A stretch of DNA of 7,044 nucleotides. Source: Eggerthellaceae bacterium. Its GTDB lineage: Bacteria; Actinomycetota; Coriobacteriia; Coriobacteriales; Eggerthellaceae. The position numbers and the translations under genes were made by a program. How positions within the stretch are numbered: the stretch's first letter is position 1; each line of letters opens with the position of its first letter. Positions 1 to 6,074 of the stretch are shown in pieces. The stretch covers positions 1 through 7,044 of the forward strand of contig JAFYTB010000079.1 in NCBI GenBank assembly GCA_017559045.1, given 5' to 3'. A model generated the notes under the pieces. It saw nothing but the letters and a program-made list of their open reading frames with translations, searched no databases and was not told where the DNA came from.

Positions 1-1
1 G

Positions 2-100
2 TACCGAGAGGGGCGCCTCAAGCGGTTCATCGAGGAAGACGGGACCGTGTCGTACGATACGCTCGCAGGTCGCAGGAGGAAGCTCGGCCTTCCTGCCTGA
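2..100 (+). CDS. C-terminal end of an unknown high-GC protein (partial)
   Basis: Reading frame 2 is open from the left edge and stops with TGA at 98-100, giving 32 residues that end in GRRRKLGLPA. The fragment is charged, rich in Arg, Lys and Glu, and its codons are GC-rich like those of the sigma factor gene downstream, which supports real coding. No family can be named from so short a tail, and the start lies outside the window. A weak hairpin (GCAGAA at 107-112 with TTCTGC at 123-128) follows shortly after the stop and could be a poor terminator. Coding is probable; function is unknown. Confidence 0.55.
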   Translation, partial: YREGRLKRFIEEDGTVSYDTLAGRRRKLGLPA

Positions 101-142
101 TCGACTGCAGAAGGTTCAGCTTTTCTGCCGCAACCCCGTTTA

Positions 143-165
143 GACAAATTTTAGATAAATCTGTC
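143..165. repeat. short inverted repeat, GACAAATTT / AAATCTGTC
   Basis: Nine-base arms at 143-151 and 157-165 match with one mismatch around a 5-base loop. It lies in the AT-rich part of the gap after the first partial gene. The arm sequence resembles the ends of the larger palindrome at 430-503 (GACAA then TTT), so the two may be related relics. No other function is visible; nothing else in 101-236 could be assigned. Confidence 0.4.
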
Positions 166-236
166 CGAATTTGACAACAACCCTAAGCGTCAACACACCA
201 AATCCGAAACGCAATTTCCTTAACACTGGTGTCACG

Positions 237-269
237 AAAAAGCCCCGACTCGCGGTTGCGAATCGGGGC
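237..269 (-). terminator. strong intrinsic terminator on the minus strand, with no intact gene in front of it
   Basis: The stem pairs 242-253 with 258-269 over 12 bases (one G-T type mispair) around a 4-base loop (254-257). On the minus strand it is followed by five T residues (plus-strand A at 237-241). On the plus strand no T-run follows, so its polarity is minus. No credible minus-strand gene lies immediately upstream (270-620). The stem is nearly identical to the terminator at 1851-1879, including the position of the mispair. Confidence 0.75.
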
Positions 270-375
270 CCAAAATCACTTCAAGGCGTATATCAGGTGT
301 AATCCCTGGAAACTACGGCATGAGGTGGAAAATCCGCTTACTCCCACTCTGTGTTTATGAAACCTCGAATCGTGC
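237..375 (-). repeat. left copy of a diverged repeat flanking the sigma/anti-sigma module
   Basis: This segment shares an ordered set of blocks with 1847-1987. They are the AAAAAG...CCCGACTCGC...GCGAATCGGG terminator stem, then 68 bases, then TTACTCCCACTC (338-349), then CCTCG...TCGTGC (363-375). In the other copy the spacing is 63 bases and the box reads TTACTCCCATTC. The sequence between the blocks has diverged. Both copies have the same orientation. The pair could be a duplicated small RNA or 3' UTR, or the scar of a duplication or insertion. On the minus strand both copies contain a short frame ending Glu-Trp-Glu-stop, but these frames are too short and too different to call genes. Confidence 0.45.
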
Positions 376-429
376 AGGAAGTCTCATGCTTTCTGCATTC
401 GAGTACCGCCACGTATTGCTGCGTCCTCC

Positions 430-503
430 TCGGGGACAAGTTTGAGACAAAAACCGAAACTCAAGCGAAACTCAAGGAGGCTGAGTTTCGAAATTTGTCC
501 CCG
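430..503. repeat. 74-bp imperfect palindrome with nested repeats (REPIN- or MITE-like)
   Basis: The outer arms TCGGGGACAAGTTT (430-443) and AAATTTGTCCCCGA (490-503) are inverted copies with one mismatch in 14. Inside lies a perfect 11-base tandem repeat CGAAACTCAAG (454-464 and 465-475). The inverted copy TGAGTTTCG (481-489) pairs perfectly with CGAAACTCA of the second unit around the loop AGGAGGC. The whole can fold as one long hairpin. Ends of the GGGGACA...TTT kind occur in palindromic elements mobilised by IS200-like (REP-associated) transposases, but no transposase is in the window, so the class assignment is an inference. It lies about 50 bases upstream of the sigma promoter. Confidence 0.55.
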
Positions 504-550
504 AAACGATCCACAGAACGATTGGCCGCCGAAAGCCTTTCGAAATCATG

Positions 551-575
551 TCAACTTTCGGCTCCCTCGTTCGTA
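551..575 (+). promoter_or_regulatory. candidate ECF-type promoter of the sigma/anti-sigma operon
   Basis: TCAAC at 551-555 is followed by exactly 16 bases and CGTA at 572-575. This matches the AAC-N16-CGTA layout of known ECF sigma promoters such as those of Bacillus SigW and SigM. It would start transcription near 582, about 45 bases ahead of the sigma ATG, as expected for autoregulation. A weaker housekeeping-like alternative overlaps it (TCAACT, 17 bases, TATTGT). A small palindrome GCAACGTTGC lies at 585-594. Confidence 0.4.
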
Positions 576-627
576 TTGTTAATAGCAACGTTGCATGAAC
601 GACGATTGAGAACACGGAAGGAGGCCC

Positions 628-1119
628 ATGCGAAACGAAGCGGACAGGCTCGTGGCCGACTACTCGGACCTCATCCTGCGCCTGAGCTACACGTACCTTG
701 GCTCGACGCAGGACGCCGAGGACATCTGCCAGACCGTCCTCGTCAAACTGATGACTTCCCCGCAGGCCTTTGTGAGCAAGGAGCATGAGAGGGCCTGGGT
801 GGTCCGGGTCACGGCGAACGCCTGCAAAGACCTGCTCAGGAGCGCGTCCAGGCAAAGAAACCTCGGATTGGACGCGCTTAAAGGACGCGAGCCTGCGGAC
901 CGGGAGGCCGACGCGCCAGAAAGCCCCGTGGCGAGGGCCGTACAGCACCTTGCCGAGGAGCAGCGCGAGGCGATCCACCTCCACTACTACGAGGGCTACA
1001 AGATAGAGGAGATCGCCCGCATGACGCAGGCGAGCCCCGCGGCGGTGGCCAAGAGGCTGAGCCGCGCGAGGGACACGCTCCGCACGGTGCTCGGAAGGGG
1101 CAAGCATGAGCAGCAGTAA
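628..1119 (+). CDS. ECF-family RNA polymerase sigma factor
   Basis: This 163-residue protein has the size and two-domain layout of a group 4 (extracytoplasmic function) sigma factor, which directs RNA polymerase to a small stress regulon. Sigma region 2 covers about residues 6-75; the stretch YTYLGSTQDAEDICQTVLVK (21-40) is the typical core-binding helix with its AED motif, and ERAWVVRVTANACKDLLR (54-71) fits the -10 recognition part. Region 4 covers about 99-158, with the helix-turn-helix at YKIEEIARMTQASPAAVAKR (124-143). The ATG at 628 has a strong GGAAGGAGG just upstream. The stop overlaps the start of the membrane anti-sigma factor by 14 nt, so the two are translationally coupled. High GC suggests a gene native to the host lineage. 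The target regulon cannot be told from the sequence. Confidence 0.92.
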   Translation: MRNEADRLVADYSDLILRLSYTYLGSTQDAEDICQTVLVKLMTSPQAFVSKEHERAWVVRVTANACKDLLRSASRQRNLGLDALKGREPADREADAPESPVARAVQHLAEEQREAIHLHYYEGYKIEEIARMTQASPAAVAKRLSRARDTLRTVLGRGKHEQQ

Positions 1120-1792
1120 AGACCTCCTCGAGCAGAGGCTCGAGAAAGAATACGCCGAGGCGCTCGACGCGATGCGCTTCACGGACGCCCAGAAGGCACG
1201 CATGGCCGAGAGGATCGCAGCCGAGGCAAGCCAAAACCTTGCCAGGAAGCGGGTGGCCAGGGCGAACGACTCGAGAAAGGCAGCAAGCATGAACGCGAGG
1301 ACCAGAAGCCTGTTCCGCATAAGTCCAGCCGCCGTCGCCGCAGCGCTCGCGATCTGCGTGATTCTGCCCGTAGCCGCGCTGGCGGCATCGGGCAACCTGA
1401 AGGGATTCTTCGAGGACGTCACCAGCCCGGGCGGCGCGGTCGTGGGCACGTCCTACGAGCAGGCGACCGACGAGATTGACGTGAGCGCATCCGTTGAAGG
1501 CGCCCAGCTCATCGTGACGGCGGCGTTCGTCGACCCCAAGATGCCCCCCTACAGCGAGTCCGAGAGGTTTGGCATCGCGGAATTCCAAATCCTGGATGCT
1601 GGGGGTAACGCGGTTGCAAAGGGCTCTGCCGAGTCCGTCGAGGTCTCCGACGGCCAGGCGGTCATCGGCATTTCGCTGGATGGCATCGCCCCCGGCAGCT
1701 ACACGCTGGCTGTCTCATCGTTCGTGAGCGAAAAAAAGGCAGATCAGCCCCTGATCATCTCCGGCAACTGGAGGTGCGATTTCTCCTTGTAA
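1106..1792 (+). CDS. single-pass membrane anti-sigma factor with extracytoplasmic domain
   Basis: The 228-residue product begins inside the end of the sigma gene (14-nt overlap) with AAGGGG upstream of its ATG. Residues 1-70 form a charged, helical cytoplasmic segment that should bind the sigma factor. Residues 73-94 are one hydrophobic transmembrane span. Residues 95-228 lie outside the membrane and look beta-rich, ending in ISGNWRCDFSL. The gene position and topology make it the cognate anti-sigma factor that holds the sigma protein at the membrane until an envelope signal arrives. The zinc-binding HxxxCxxC motif of ZAS-type anti-sigma factors is absent, so it belongs to another class; the outer part may resemble DUF4179/RsiV-like sensor domains, but that is not certain. 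The gene is followed by the hairpin terminator at 1851-1879. Confidence 0.8.
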   Translation: MSSSKDLLEQRLEKEYAEALDAMRFTDAQKARMAERIAAEASQNLARKRVARANDSRKAASMNARTRSLFRISPAAVAAALAICVILPVAALAASGNLKGFFEDVTSPGGAVVGTSYEQATDEIDVSASVEGAQLIVTAAFVDPKMPPYSESERFGIAEFQILDAGGNAVAKGSAESVEVSDGQAVIGISLDGIAPGSYTLAVSSFVSEKKADQPLIISGNWRCDFSL

Positions 1793-1846
1793 GCCCGCTA
1801 AGGTGCGGCGATCGTACAGCAATCCGGAAAATTACCCATGACAGCC

Positions 1847-1886
1847 AAAAAGTCCCGACTCGCCAAGCGAATCGGGACTCAATTTT
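1847..1886. terminator. bidirectional intrinsic terminator between the anti-sigma gene and the defence operon
   Basis: A 13-base stem pairs 1851-1863 with 1867-1879 (one G-T type mispair) around a 3-base loop. The minus strand continues with five T residues (plus-strand A at 1847-1851), and the plus strand has TTTT at 1883-1886. It can end the anti-sigma transcript from the left and the helicase transcript from the right. The stronger U-tract is on the minus strand. The stem closely matches the one at 242-269. Confidence 0.8.
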
Positions 1887-1987
1887 GCTATTGAAACACT
1901 AATTTTCGCAAAATTACAAAAACTGGTGCGTTGAATCAGGCGTTACTCCCATTCAGGTTGGAAATTGTGATTCCTCGTGCATCGTGC
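1847..1987 (-). repeat. right copy of the diverged repeat flanking the sigma/anti-sigma module
   Basis: It carries the terminator stem, then TTACTCCCATTC (1943-1954), then CCTCG (1973-1977) and ATCGTGC (1981-1987), in the same order and orientation as 237-375. The identical order with changed spacer sequence suggests common descent rather than chance, but overall identity cannot be computed here. In this copy the segment is the 3' end of the presumed defence operon transcript. Confidence 0.45.
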
Positions 1988-2147
1988 TGTCGTCTGGTTG
2001 CGTGTAGTGAACCCAGTGGACAACTAGGCGCGAAATTCGTGCACTCAAACGATACTCGCGCTTGTCTAAATTCGCATTAAGGCGGATGGCTTACATAGAG
2101 CTACTAGGAAATTACACTATGTACGAGCAACGCGAACCGAGGGACAA
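1880..2147 (-). other. gene-free 3' stretch between the helicase stop and the terminator
   Basis: About 270 bases separate the helicase stop codon (2148-2150) from the terminator that probably ends its transcript. No open frame here has a ribosome site or a recognisable product. A 7-base inverted pair TACATAG (2092-2098) and CTATGTA (2117-2123), and a 6-base pair GCGCGA / TCGCGC near 2030-2060, are the only other structures seen. The shared TTACTCCCAYTC block makes a small RNA processed from this 3' end possible but unproven. Confidence 0.3.
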
Positions 2148-3848
2148 TCATGTTATTGCGATGGCTTGCCAGTCGGTTTTAGCAAACCATGATTCGATTT
2201 CATCTTTACCTGCAAGATGTCCGGTTACGCTGGTTAGATACTGCGAAAAGACAGATGGATAATTTTTGAACCCACGCGTGTTGCGAGAGGTGCTTGTTGC
2301 TATGAGGCCAATTCGGGCGCGTGAAATCATTACTGAAAGAATCCTGGCTTCTTCTCGCTGTTCCTCATCAGTGTTGGCTTTGTAAAACGGAATAGATCCT
2401 TGTTCTAGTCCGATTACAAACACCCAGTCGAATTGCTGTCCTTTTCCTGCGTGTCCCGTTAGGCAGTGAATTCCTGGGCGAGTTGCTATCGTCTCATCTC
2501 CCTTGCTTTCGCGAATTCTCGCTTTGATCTCATGTATCTTGGGAAGCCCGAATTGGCTCACTTGATCAAACAGCCATCCAGACGCTTCTTCCAGTTCGTC
2601 AGAAGGAACACGTTGAGCGGACTTGATTCTCTCTCCGATGAAGAGGTACAAATCCAGCTGCTTCTCAAACGTCTTGTTGGAAAGGAGATCGCACGTATCA
2701 CGTAGTTCCGCTGCAACTTTCGGTCTAAATAGTCCATTTCCCCAATCAGCGTACTCGATATTCTCGTGTTCCAAATAACGTCGTATTTCGCTTGCGCGAA
2801 AGGCGGTTCTTGCAACAATTCCAATCCTTTGAGCCGGGCAATGATTCAAGATGAATTGGCTGGTTTCAACAATCCATTTGGCTTCGTCGTTTTGGTTGAC
2901 AAACGAAACGGAAGATGCAAGCCCTCCGTTTACCCAGTGCTCGGGATATGCTGCTGCAAGCGGTTCACTTCCGGTCATAGGAGATAGAGAATTTACCGAA
3001 TTTAGAACGGCTGGAGAAGACCGGAATGATTTCAGTAGTTTTATCTGCTTTCTGCCATGTTTCGCAATTGACTTGTAAGTGAGCCGTGAATCCGCGCCTG
3101 CAAAAGAAAAAATACTTTGAGCTAAGTCACCCGCGTAAGTTACATTCTCCCCGCAAAGCTCCCTTACCAGAGTCAGTTGATGCGGAGTCAGATCTTGAAA
3201 CTCGTCAACAAGCGCAGCGAAGAAATGGTTTCTGTATACCTTCGCAACCGTATTGTTTTGCAGGATCCAAAGCGCGACTCTGATCTGGTCATCATAGGTA
3301 ATGACTTTCTCTTTGATGCGCATTGCTTCTATAGAAGCAGCGAGTTCCTTTATTGGACTAGGAAGACGGTGGAGCTGCTCCGCGACATCAGTGTCGGATA
3401 TACATTGCTGCTTCGTTGACTGCAAGGCAGCTGCAACTTTCTGCTTTACGTCCTGGCTGCAGCTCAGAGTGTTGATTGCTCTTCTTGTCCAATCGAAGTT
3501 AGCAATGCGCCAATTGTCATCGAAGCCGATCACACTTCGATGGGCGTTAATGATTCTTGAGGCAAGTCCGTGAAAATTGCACACGGTTACGTGCTGCTTT
3601 AGTGCTTGGGTGCCTACGTACTTCTTTAGTCTTTCATTGATGTTGTCTCTAGCTTGATTCGTGAAGGTGACGATAAGGAGCTTTCTTCCGTTCCCGGCAA
3701 AGCTGAAGCGGCTGATAAGCCCCTTGGCTCGATAGGCAAGAGCTTCTGTTTTGCCACATCCAGCTGGTGCCGTAATCAACATATCAAGCGGGCAATAATC
3801 GTATATTTCTTGCTGCTCCTTGGTTGGAACAAGGTCAATTCGTAACAT
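2148..3848 (-). CDS. gajB: UvrD/PcrA-like superfamily 1 helicase, GajB-type component of a Gabija defence system
   Basis: The 566-residue protein has the ordered motifs of SF1A DNA helicases. They are Walker A APAGCGKT (27-34), the Ia motif TFTNQARDNI (61-70), NFHGLASRI (91-99), Walker B DEFQD (215-219), motif III AGDLAQSIFSFAG (239-251), the arginine motif KSFRSS (273-278), motif V GHAGKGQQFD (465-474) and motif VI ISRARIGL (508-515). Its ATG lies within the end of the upstream nuclease gene (14-nt overlap), so the two are made together. In Gabija the helicase partner senses or processes DNA and works with the GajA nuclease against phage. It is somewhat longer than the roughly 494-residue GajB from Bacillus cereus. 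A stand-alone repair helicase is the alternative, but the overlap with an OLD nuclease gene makes that unlikely. GC content is well below that of the XRE and sigma genes. Confidence 0.82.
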   Translation of the reverse strand: MLRIDLVPTKEQQEIYDYCPLDMLITAPAGCGKTEALAYRAKGLISRFSFAGNGRKLLIVTFTNQARDNINERLKKYVGTQALKQHVTVCNFHGLASRIINAHRSVIGFDDNWRIANFDWTRRAINTLSCSQDVKQKVAAALQSTKQQCISDTDVAEQLHRLPSPIKELAASIEAMRIKEKVITYDDQIRVALWILQNNTVAKVYRNHFFAALVDEFQDLTPHQLTLVRELCGENVTYAGDLAQSIFSFAGADSRLTYKSIAKHGRKQIKLLKSFRSSPAVLNSVNSLSPMTGSEPLAAAYPEHWVNGGLASSVSFVNQNDEAKWIVETSQFILNHCPAQRIGIVARTAFRASEIRRYLEHENIEYADWGNGLFRPKVAAELRDTCDLLSNKTFEKQLDLYLFIGERIKSAQRVPSDELEEASGWLFDQVSQFGLPKIHEIKARIRESKGDETIATRPGIHCLTGHAGKGQQFDWVFVIGLEQGSIPFYKANTDEEQREEARILSVMISRARIGLIATSTSRNTRGFKNYPSVFSQYLTSVTGHLAGKDEIESWFAKTDWQAIAIT

Positions 3849-5427
3849 CTTTCAAAGCCTCAACAATACTTGATACCTTCTGCGAAGAACTACTGTCGAG
3901 TAGGCTGCATGCGACAACAGCGCTTGCAATTTTGTAGTTTTTATTTCTGCAGAAGGAAGAGAGTTTTTCATCGCTTGGCGCGCGTGCTCCATCTTCAACA
4001 GAGCAATTGCGCAGCATGTTCGCGGTAAATATGTTCGACGTTTTTATCGCTTGCCACAATTTAGCAGCTCCGAGGGCGGAGACATATTCATCTTCGAGAT
4101 CCGCACGCGAGACGAATACGGATTTTGAACCTAGTTTTTCTTTTGGTATTCCGAGAGCCTTTGCCATTTTGTCTTCTGCGTCCTGATCGATGAGGATGCT
4201 AACAGATGATCCAAATCCTTCCGTTCCGAAGATTTTCTTGACGTGCTGCATTTCGCCGCAGCCGCCGGCTTCCAAGATTTCGATACCATCTCTATCCAAA
4301 TAGCTGCCAGTTAGTTCGGCGACCTTTTCTAAAACCATTCGATCCGATTGGCCCTCGACCGCAATGATGCGACTGGCTGTCAGCAGCTCGATTCGAGATC
4401 CAATCCACCATCGTGCAAGTGTTTTTAGGTCGTCTTTAAGAAAGTCTTTTTCAGGTTGCGACGGAGTGGCATTTTCCTTGGTTACCACAATGTTGTCCGG
4501 GTTGAATTCTCCGGCAATTACACCGGAATGCGTAGCAATTACGAGTTGGCCGCCTTTAGATTGGAGGATGCGCATTAAGTTTCGTTGAGCCGTCGGATGG
4601 AGATGAGTTTCTGGCTCGTCGATTGCAAGGATGCCGCCAGGATTCAGCAAGCCGAAAACAGCGAAAGCGATTAGAGCCTTTGTTCCGTCTGACTGTTTGG
4701 TTGCCTCTTTCATCTCTCCGGAAACGCCTTTGATTTGCAGGCGAACGTCGCTCAGCAGATTCCCGTCAATTGCGGCGCCAGGAATGAAACGCAGATCCGA
4801 GGATTTCACTCCTCCTTTTAGAGTTGGATTCAGTTCCGAAGCCAAGGATGATAATGCCATGTCAAAGGCTTCAGAATTGCTGATTGCCCCACAGAGCGAG
4901 GTTATGGCTTCCGTTAGTTCTTCTTCGCTGCTTGAAGTATCAACGCCACTTAAGAAGTCATCGACAATCGTCTTTCTGCCTTCATTTAATACTTTTGCCG
5001 AAAAATCAGATGGGACAAAGTGCCATCCAATGCTTTTTAGCTGCGTTGTAGTTAGGTTGCTTTTTGAAGGCCCATTTGGGCAGTAACGATTAATTGCGAT
5101 GTCATCGCCGTCGATTGAAGCTTCGAGAAGGATGGTTAGGGACTCATCAAAAGTGTCGATTTCGTCTGGAAAGAATGACAGTTCGTCTTCGTTGAGATTT
5201 ACCAGTTTTCCCTCAATGAGAAGAGGTGCCTCTTCATCAGCAAAATCGGCTTTATTGACGTTGTAATACAGTTGCTGCATTGTTTTTCCGAAAAGGAGAT
5301 CTAAGCACCTAAGCAGAGAGCTCTTTCCGCTTCCGTTTGGGCCAACAAACACCAGATTGTCTCTGATTTCTAATCTGCAATCAGGGATTCGGCTGTGATT
5401 TGTTACGGCGATTTCCGAAATTTTCAT
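3835..5427 (-). CDS. gajA: OLD-family ATPase-TOPRIM nuclease, GajA-type component of a Gabija defence system
   Basis: The chosen ATG gives 530 residues beginning MKISEIAV, as usual for this family; an upstream TTG at 5448 would add seven residues and overlap the regulator gene, and is less likely. The ABC-type ATPase half shows Walker A GPNGSGKS (29-36), a degenerate signature KQSDGTKAL (244-252), Walker B ILAIDEPETHLHP (266-278) and the switch histidine in ATHSG (298-302). The TOPRIM half shows VEGQSD (357-362, Glu358), LIDQDAED (412-419, Asp414 and Asp416) and LEDE (444-447), the metal-binding acids of the nuclease. All key residues seem present, so it should be active. Class 2 OLD nucleases are defined by an adjacent UvrD-like helicase, as here, and this pair is Gabija. 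The stop overlaps the helicase start by 14 nt, and the start lies 5 nt after the regulator stop. Confidence 0.83.
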   Translation of the reverse strand: MKISEIAVTNHSRIPDCRLEIRDNLVFVGPNGSGKSSLLRCLDLLFGKTMQQLYYNVNKADFADEEAPLLIEGKLVNLNEDELSFFPDEIDTFDESLTILLEASIDGDDIAINRYCPNGPSKSNLTTTQLKSIGWHFVPSDFSAKVLNEGRKTIVDDFLSGVDTSSSEEELTEAITSLCGAISNSEAFDMALSSLASELNPTLKGGVKSSDLRFIPGAAIDGNLLSDVRLQIKGVSGEMKEATKQSDGTKALIAFAVFGLLNPGGILAIDEPETHLHPTAQRNLMRILQSKGGQLVIATHSGVIAGEFNPDNIVVTKENATPSQPEKDFLKDDLKTLARWWIGSRIELLTASRIIAVEGQSDRMVLEKVAELTGSYLDRDGIEILEAGGCGEMQHVKKIFGTEGFGSSVSILIDQDAEDKMAKALGIPKEKLGSKSVFVSRADLEDEYVSALGAAKLWQAIKTSNIFTANMLRNCSVEDGARAPSDEKLSSFCRNKNYKIASAVVACSLLDSSSSQKVSSIVEALKDVTN

Positions 5428-5432
5428 TGCCC

Positions 5433-5933
5433 CTACTTCCCAGTCCAAGGGCTCTTGCCGTCAGGAGTGTTCACCCAATGGCCGGGATCGAAGATTTCCT
5501 TCCAATCCTCGTACTCTTCGCGGGTAATCTCCTTGGCATCGAGCTTCTTCTTCATCTCGTTCCAGGACCTCAGGAAGCCATCGAAAGTGAGGCCAGCGGT
5601 CATACCGCCGCCTACGATGGCTGGCTTCCCATTGGGCTCGGTGATGGTGTAGCCCATGAGTTCGTCGTTCTCCAGGAGAGCGTAGAAGAATTCCATCTTG
5701 GGGCCGAACTCGGGTACGGACAGGTACTCTGGCCTGACCTTGAGGGCTTTGGCGATGCGGTCGCTGATCTCTGGCTTGACCTTCCTGGCACCCAGCTCAT
5801 AGCTGCGATACGCGGTCTCGCTGATGCCCGCGAAGTCGGCCACCTGCTTCTGGGTGAGGCCCCTCTTGTCCCTAAGCCTCTTTATTGTGCGCGCGAATCT
5901 CGAACTCTTGTCACCGAGCAATTCCTCAAGCAT
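5433..5933 (-). CDS. XRE-family (Cro/CI-type) transcriptional repressor
   Basis: From the ATG at 5933 the product is 166 residues. An ATG 12 codons upstream (5969) is in frame but has no ribosome site, whereas AGGA lies 7 bases before the chosen start. Residues of about 12-65 form a helix-turn-helix of the HTH_3 type, with RGLTQKQVADFAGISETAYR as its core and YELGARKVKPEISDRIAKAL completing the fold. The remaining 100 residues, ending TPDGKSPWTGK, have no family I can name and may serve oligomerisation or signal sensing. It is the first gene of the defence operon and divergent from the excisionase/integrase remnants, the position of an immunity repressor. Three palindromes in front of it are its likely operators. 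Its GC content is high, unlike the two genes behind it, which points to different origins. Confidence 0.85.
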   Translation of the reverse strand: MLEELLGDKSSRFARTIKRLRDKRGLTQKQVADFAGISETAYRSYELGARKVKPEISDRIAKALKVRPEYLSVPEFGPKMEFFYALLENDELMGYTITEPNGKPAIVGGGMTAGLTFDGFLRSWNEMKKKLDAKEITREEYEDWKEIFDPGHWVNTPDGKSPWTGK

Positions 5934-5985
5934 GTTTTCGTCCTGTCTTAAAGGTTCCACCTTGCACATTGAAAACGCTATGCAA

Positions 5986-6014
5986 ATGGTATCACCTCAC
6001 GAATTTGTGAGCAA
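5986..6014 (-). promoter_or_regulatory. candidate promoter of the repressor-Gabija operon
   Basis: On the minus strand TTGCTC (plus 6009-6014) and TACCAT (plus 5986-5991) are separated by exactly 17 bases, a fair housekeeping promoter. Transcription would begin near 5979, upstream of both possible repressor starts. Operator 1 (5996-6011) occupies the spacer and touches the -35 box, so self-repression is expected. It is the only promoter candidate I found for the two nuclease/helicase genes. Confidence 0.5.
5996..6011. promoter_or_regulatory. operator 1, CTCACGAATTTGTGAG
   Basis: A 16-base palindrome with one mismatched pair, of the form TCACG-N4-(C/T)GTGA. Its centre is at 6003.5. It overlaps the -35 boxes of both divergent promoter candidates, so one bound repressor could affect both directions. 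It is preceded by ATCAC, as operator 2 is preceded by TTCAC. Confidence 0.65.
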
Positions 6015-6033
6015 TTCCTGCAATTTATATTCA
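6005..6033 (+). promoter_or_regulatory. candidate promoter of the excisionase/integrase remnants
   Basis: TTGTGA (6005-6010) and TATTCA (6028-6033) are 17 bases apart on the plus strand. Transcription would begin near 6040, about 80 bases before the first start codon at 6122. The -35 box lies in operator 1, and the start point lies in operator 2, the classical arrangement for repression of a lytic or excision promoter. Confidence 0.45.
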
Positions 6034-6052
6034 CCTCACGTTTCCGTGAGGT
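6033..6052. promoter_or_regulatory. operator 2, perfect 8-base arms around TTTC
   Basis: ACCTCACG (6033-6040) and CGTGAGGT (6045-6052) are perfect inverted copies around four bases. This is the best palindrome of the three, so probably the strongest binding site. Its centre is 6042.5, exactly 39 bases from that of operator 1. It covers the presumed plus-strand start point. Confidence 0.7.
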
Positions 6053-6074
6053 ATCCTGTTCACGAGAGCAAACA

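Noticed and set aside
432..454. Resemblance of GGGGACAAGTTTG to the Gateway attB1 primer sequence
   Set aside because: The match stops after 13 bases and the sequence is explained by the natural 430-503 palindrome, so it is taken as coincidence rather than vector.
338..480. Short minus-strand frames ending Glu-Trp-Glu-stop in both diverged repeats, reminiscent of the GuaA C-terminus
   Set aside because: The residues before EWE do not match GMP synthase, the frames are about 25-40 codons with no proper start, and the two copies differ in protein sequence.
351..788. Plus-strand frame of 145 codons running into the sigma gene
   Set aside because: No ribosome site, no recognisable domain, and it crosses the palindrome, the promoter candidate and the sigma gene in another frame.
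472..1588. Long minus-strand open frames (325 and 236 codons) opposite the sigma and anti-sigma genes
   Set aside because: They are antisense shadows in high-GC sequence: they give low-complexity Arg/Ala/Leu-rich products and overlap well-supported genes on the other strand.
2092..2123. Seven-base inverted repeat TACATAG / CTATGTA just past the helicase stop as a terminator
   Set aside because: The loop is long, the stem is AT-rich and short, and there is no T-run; the hairpin at 1851-1879 is a far better terminator.
5428..5448. TTG start for the OLD nuclease seven codons upstream
   Set aside because: It would overlap the regulator gene by 16 nt with a rarer start codon; the ATG at 5427 gives the usual N-terminus of the family.
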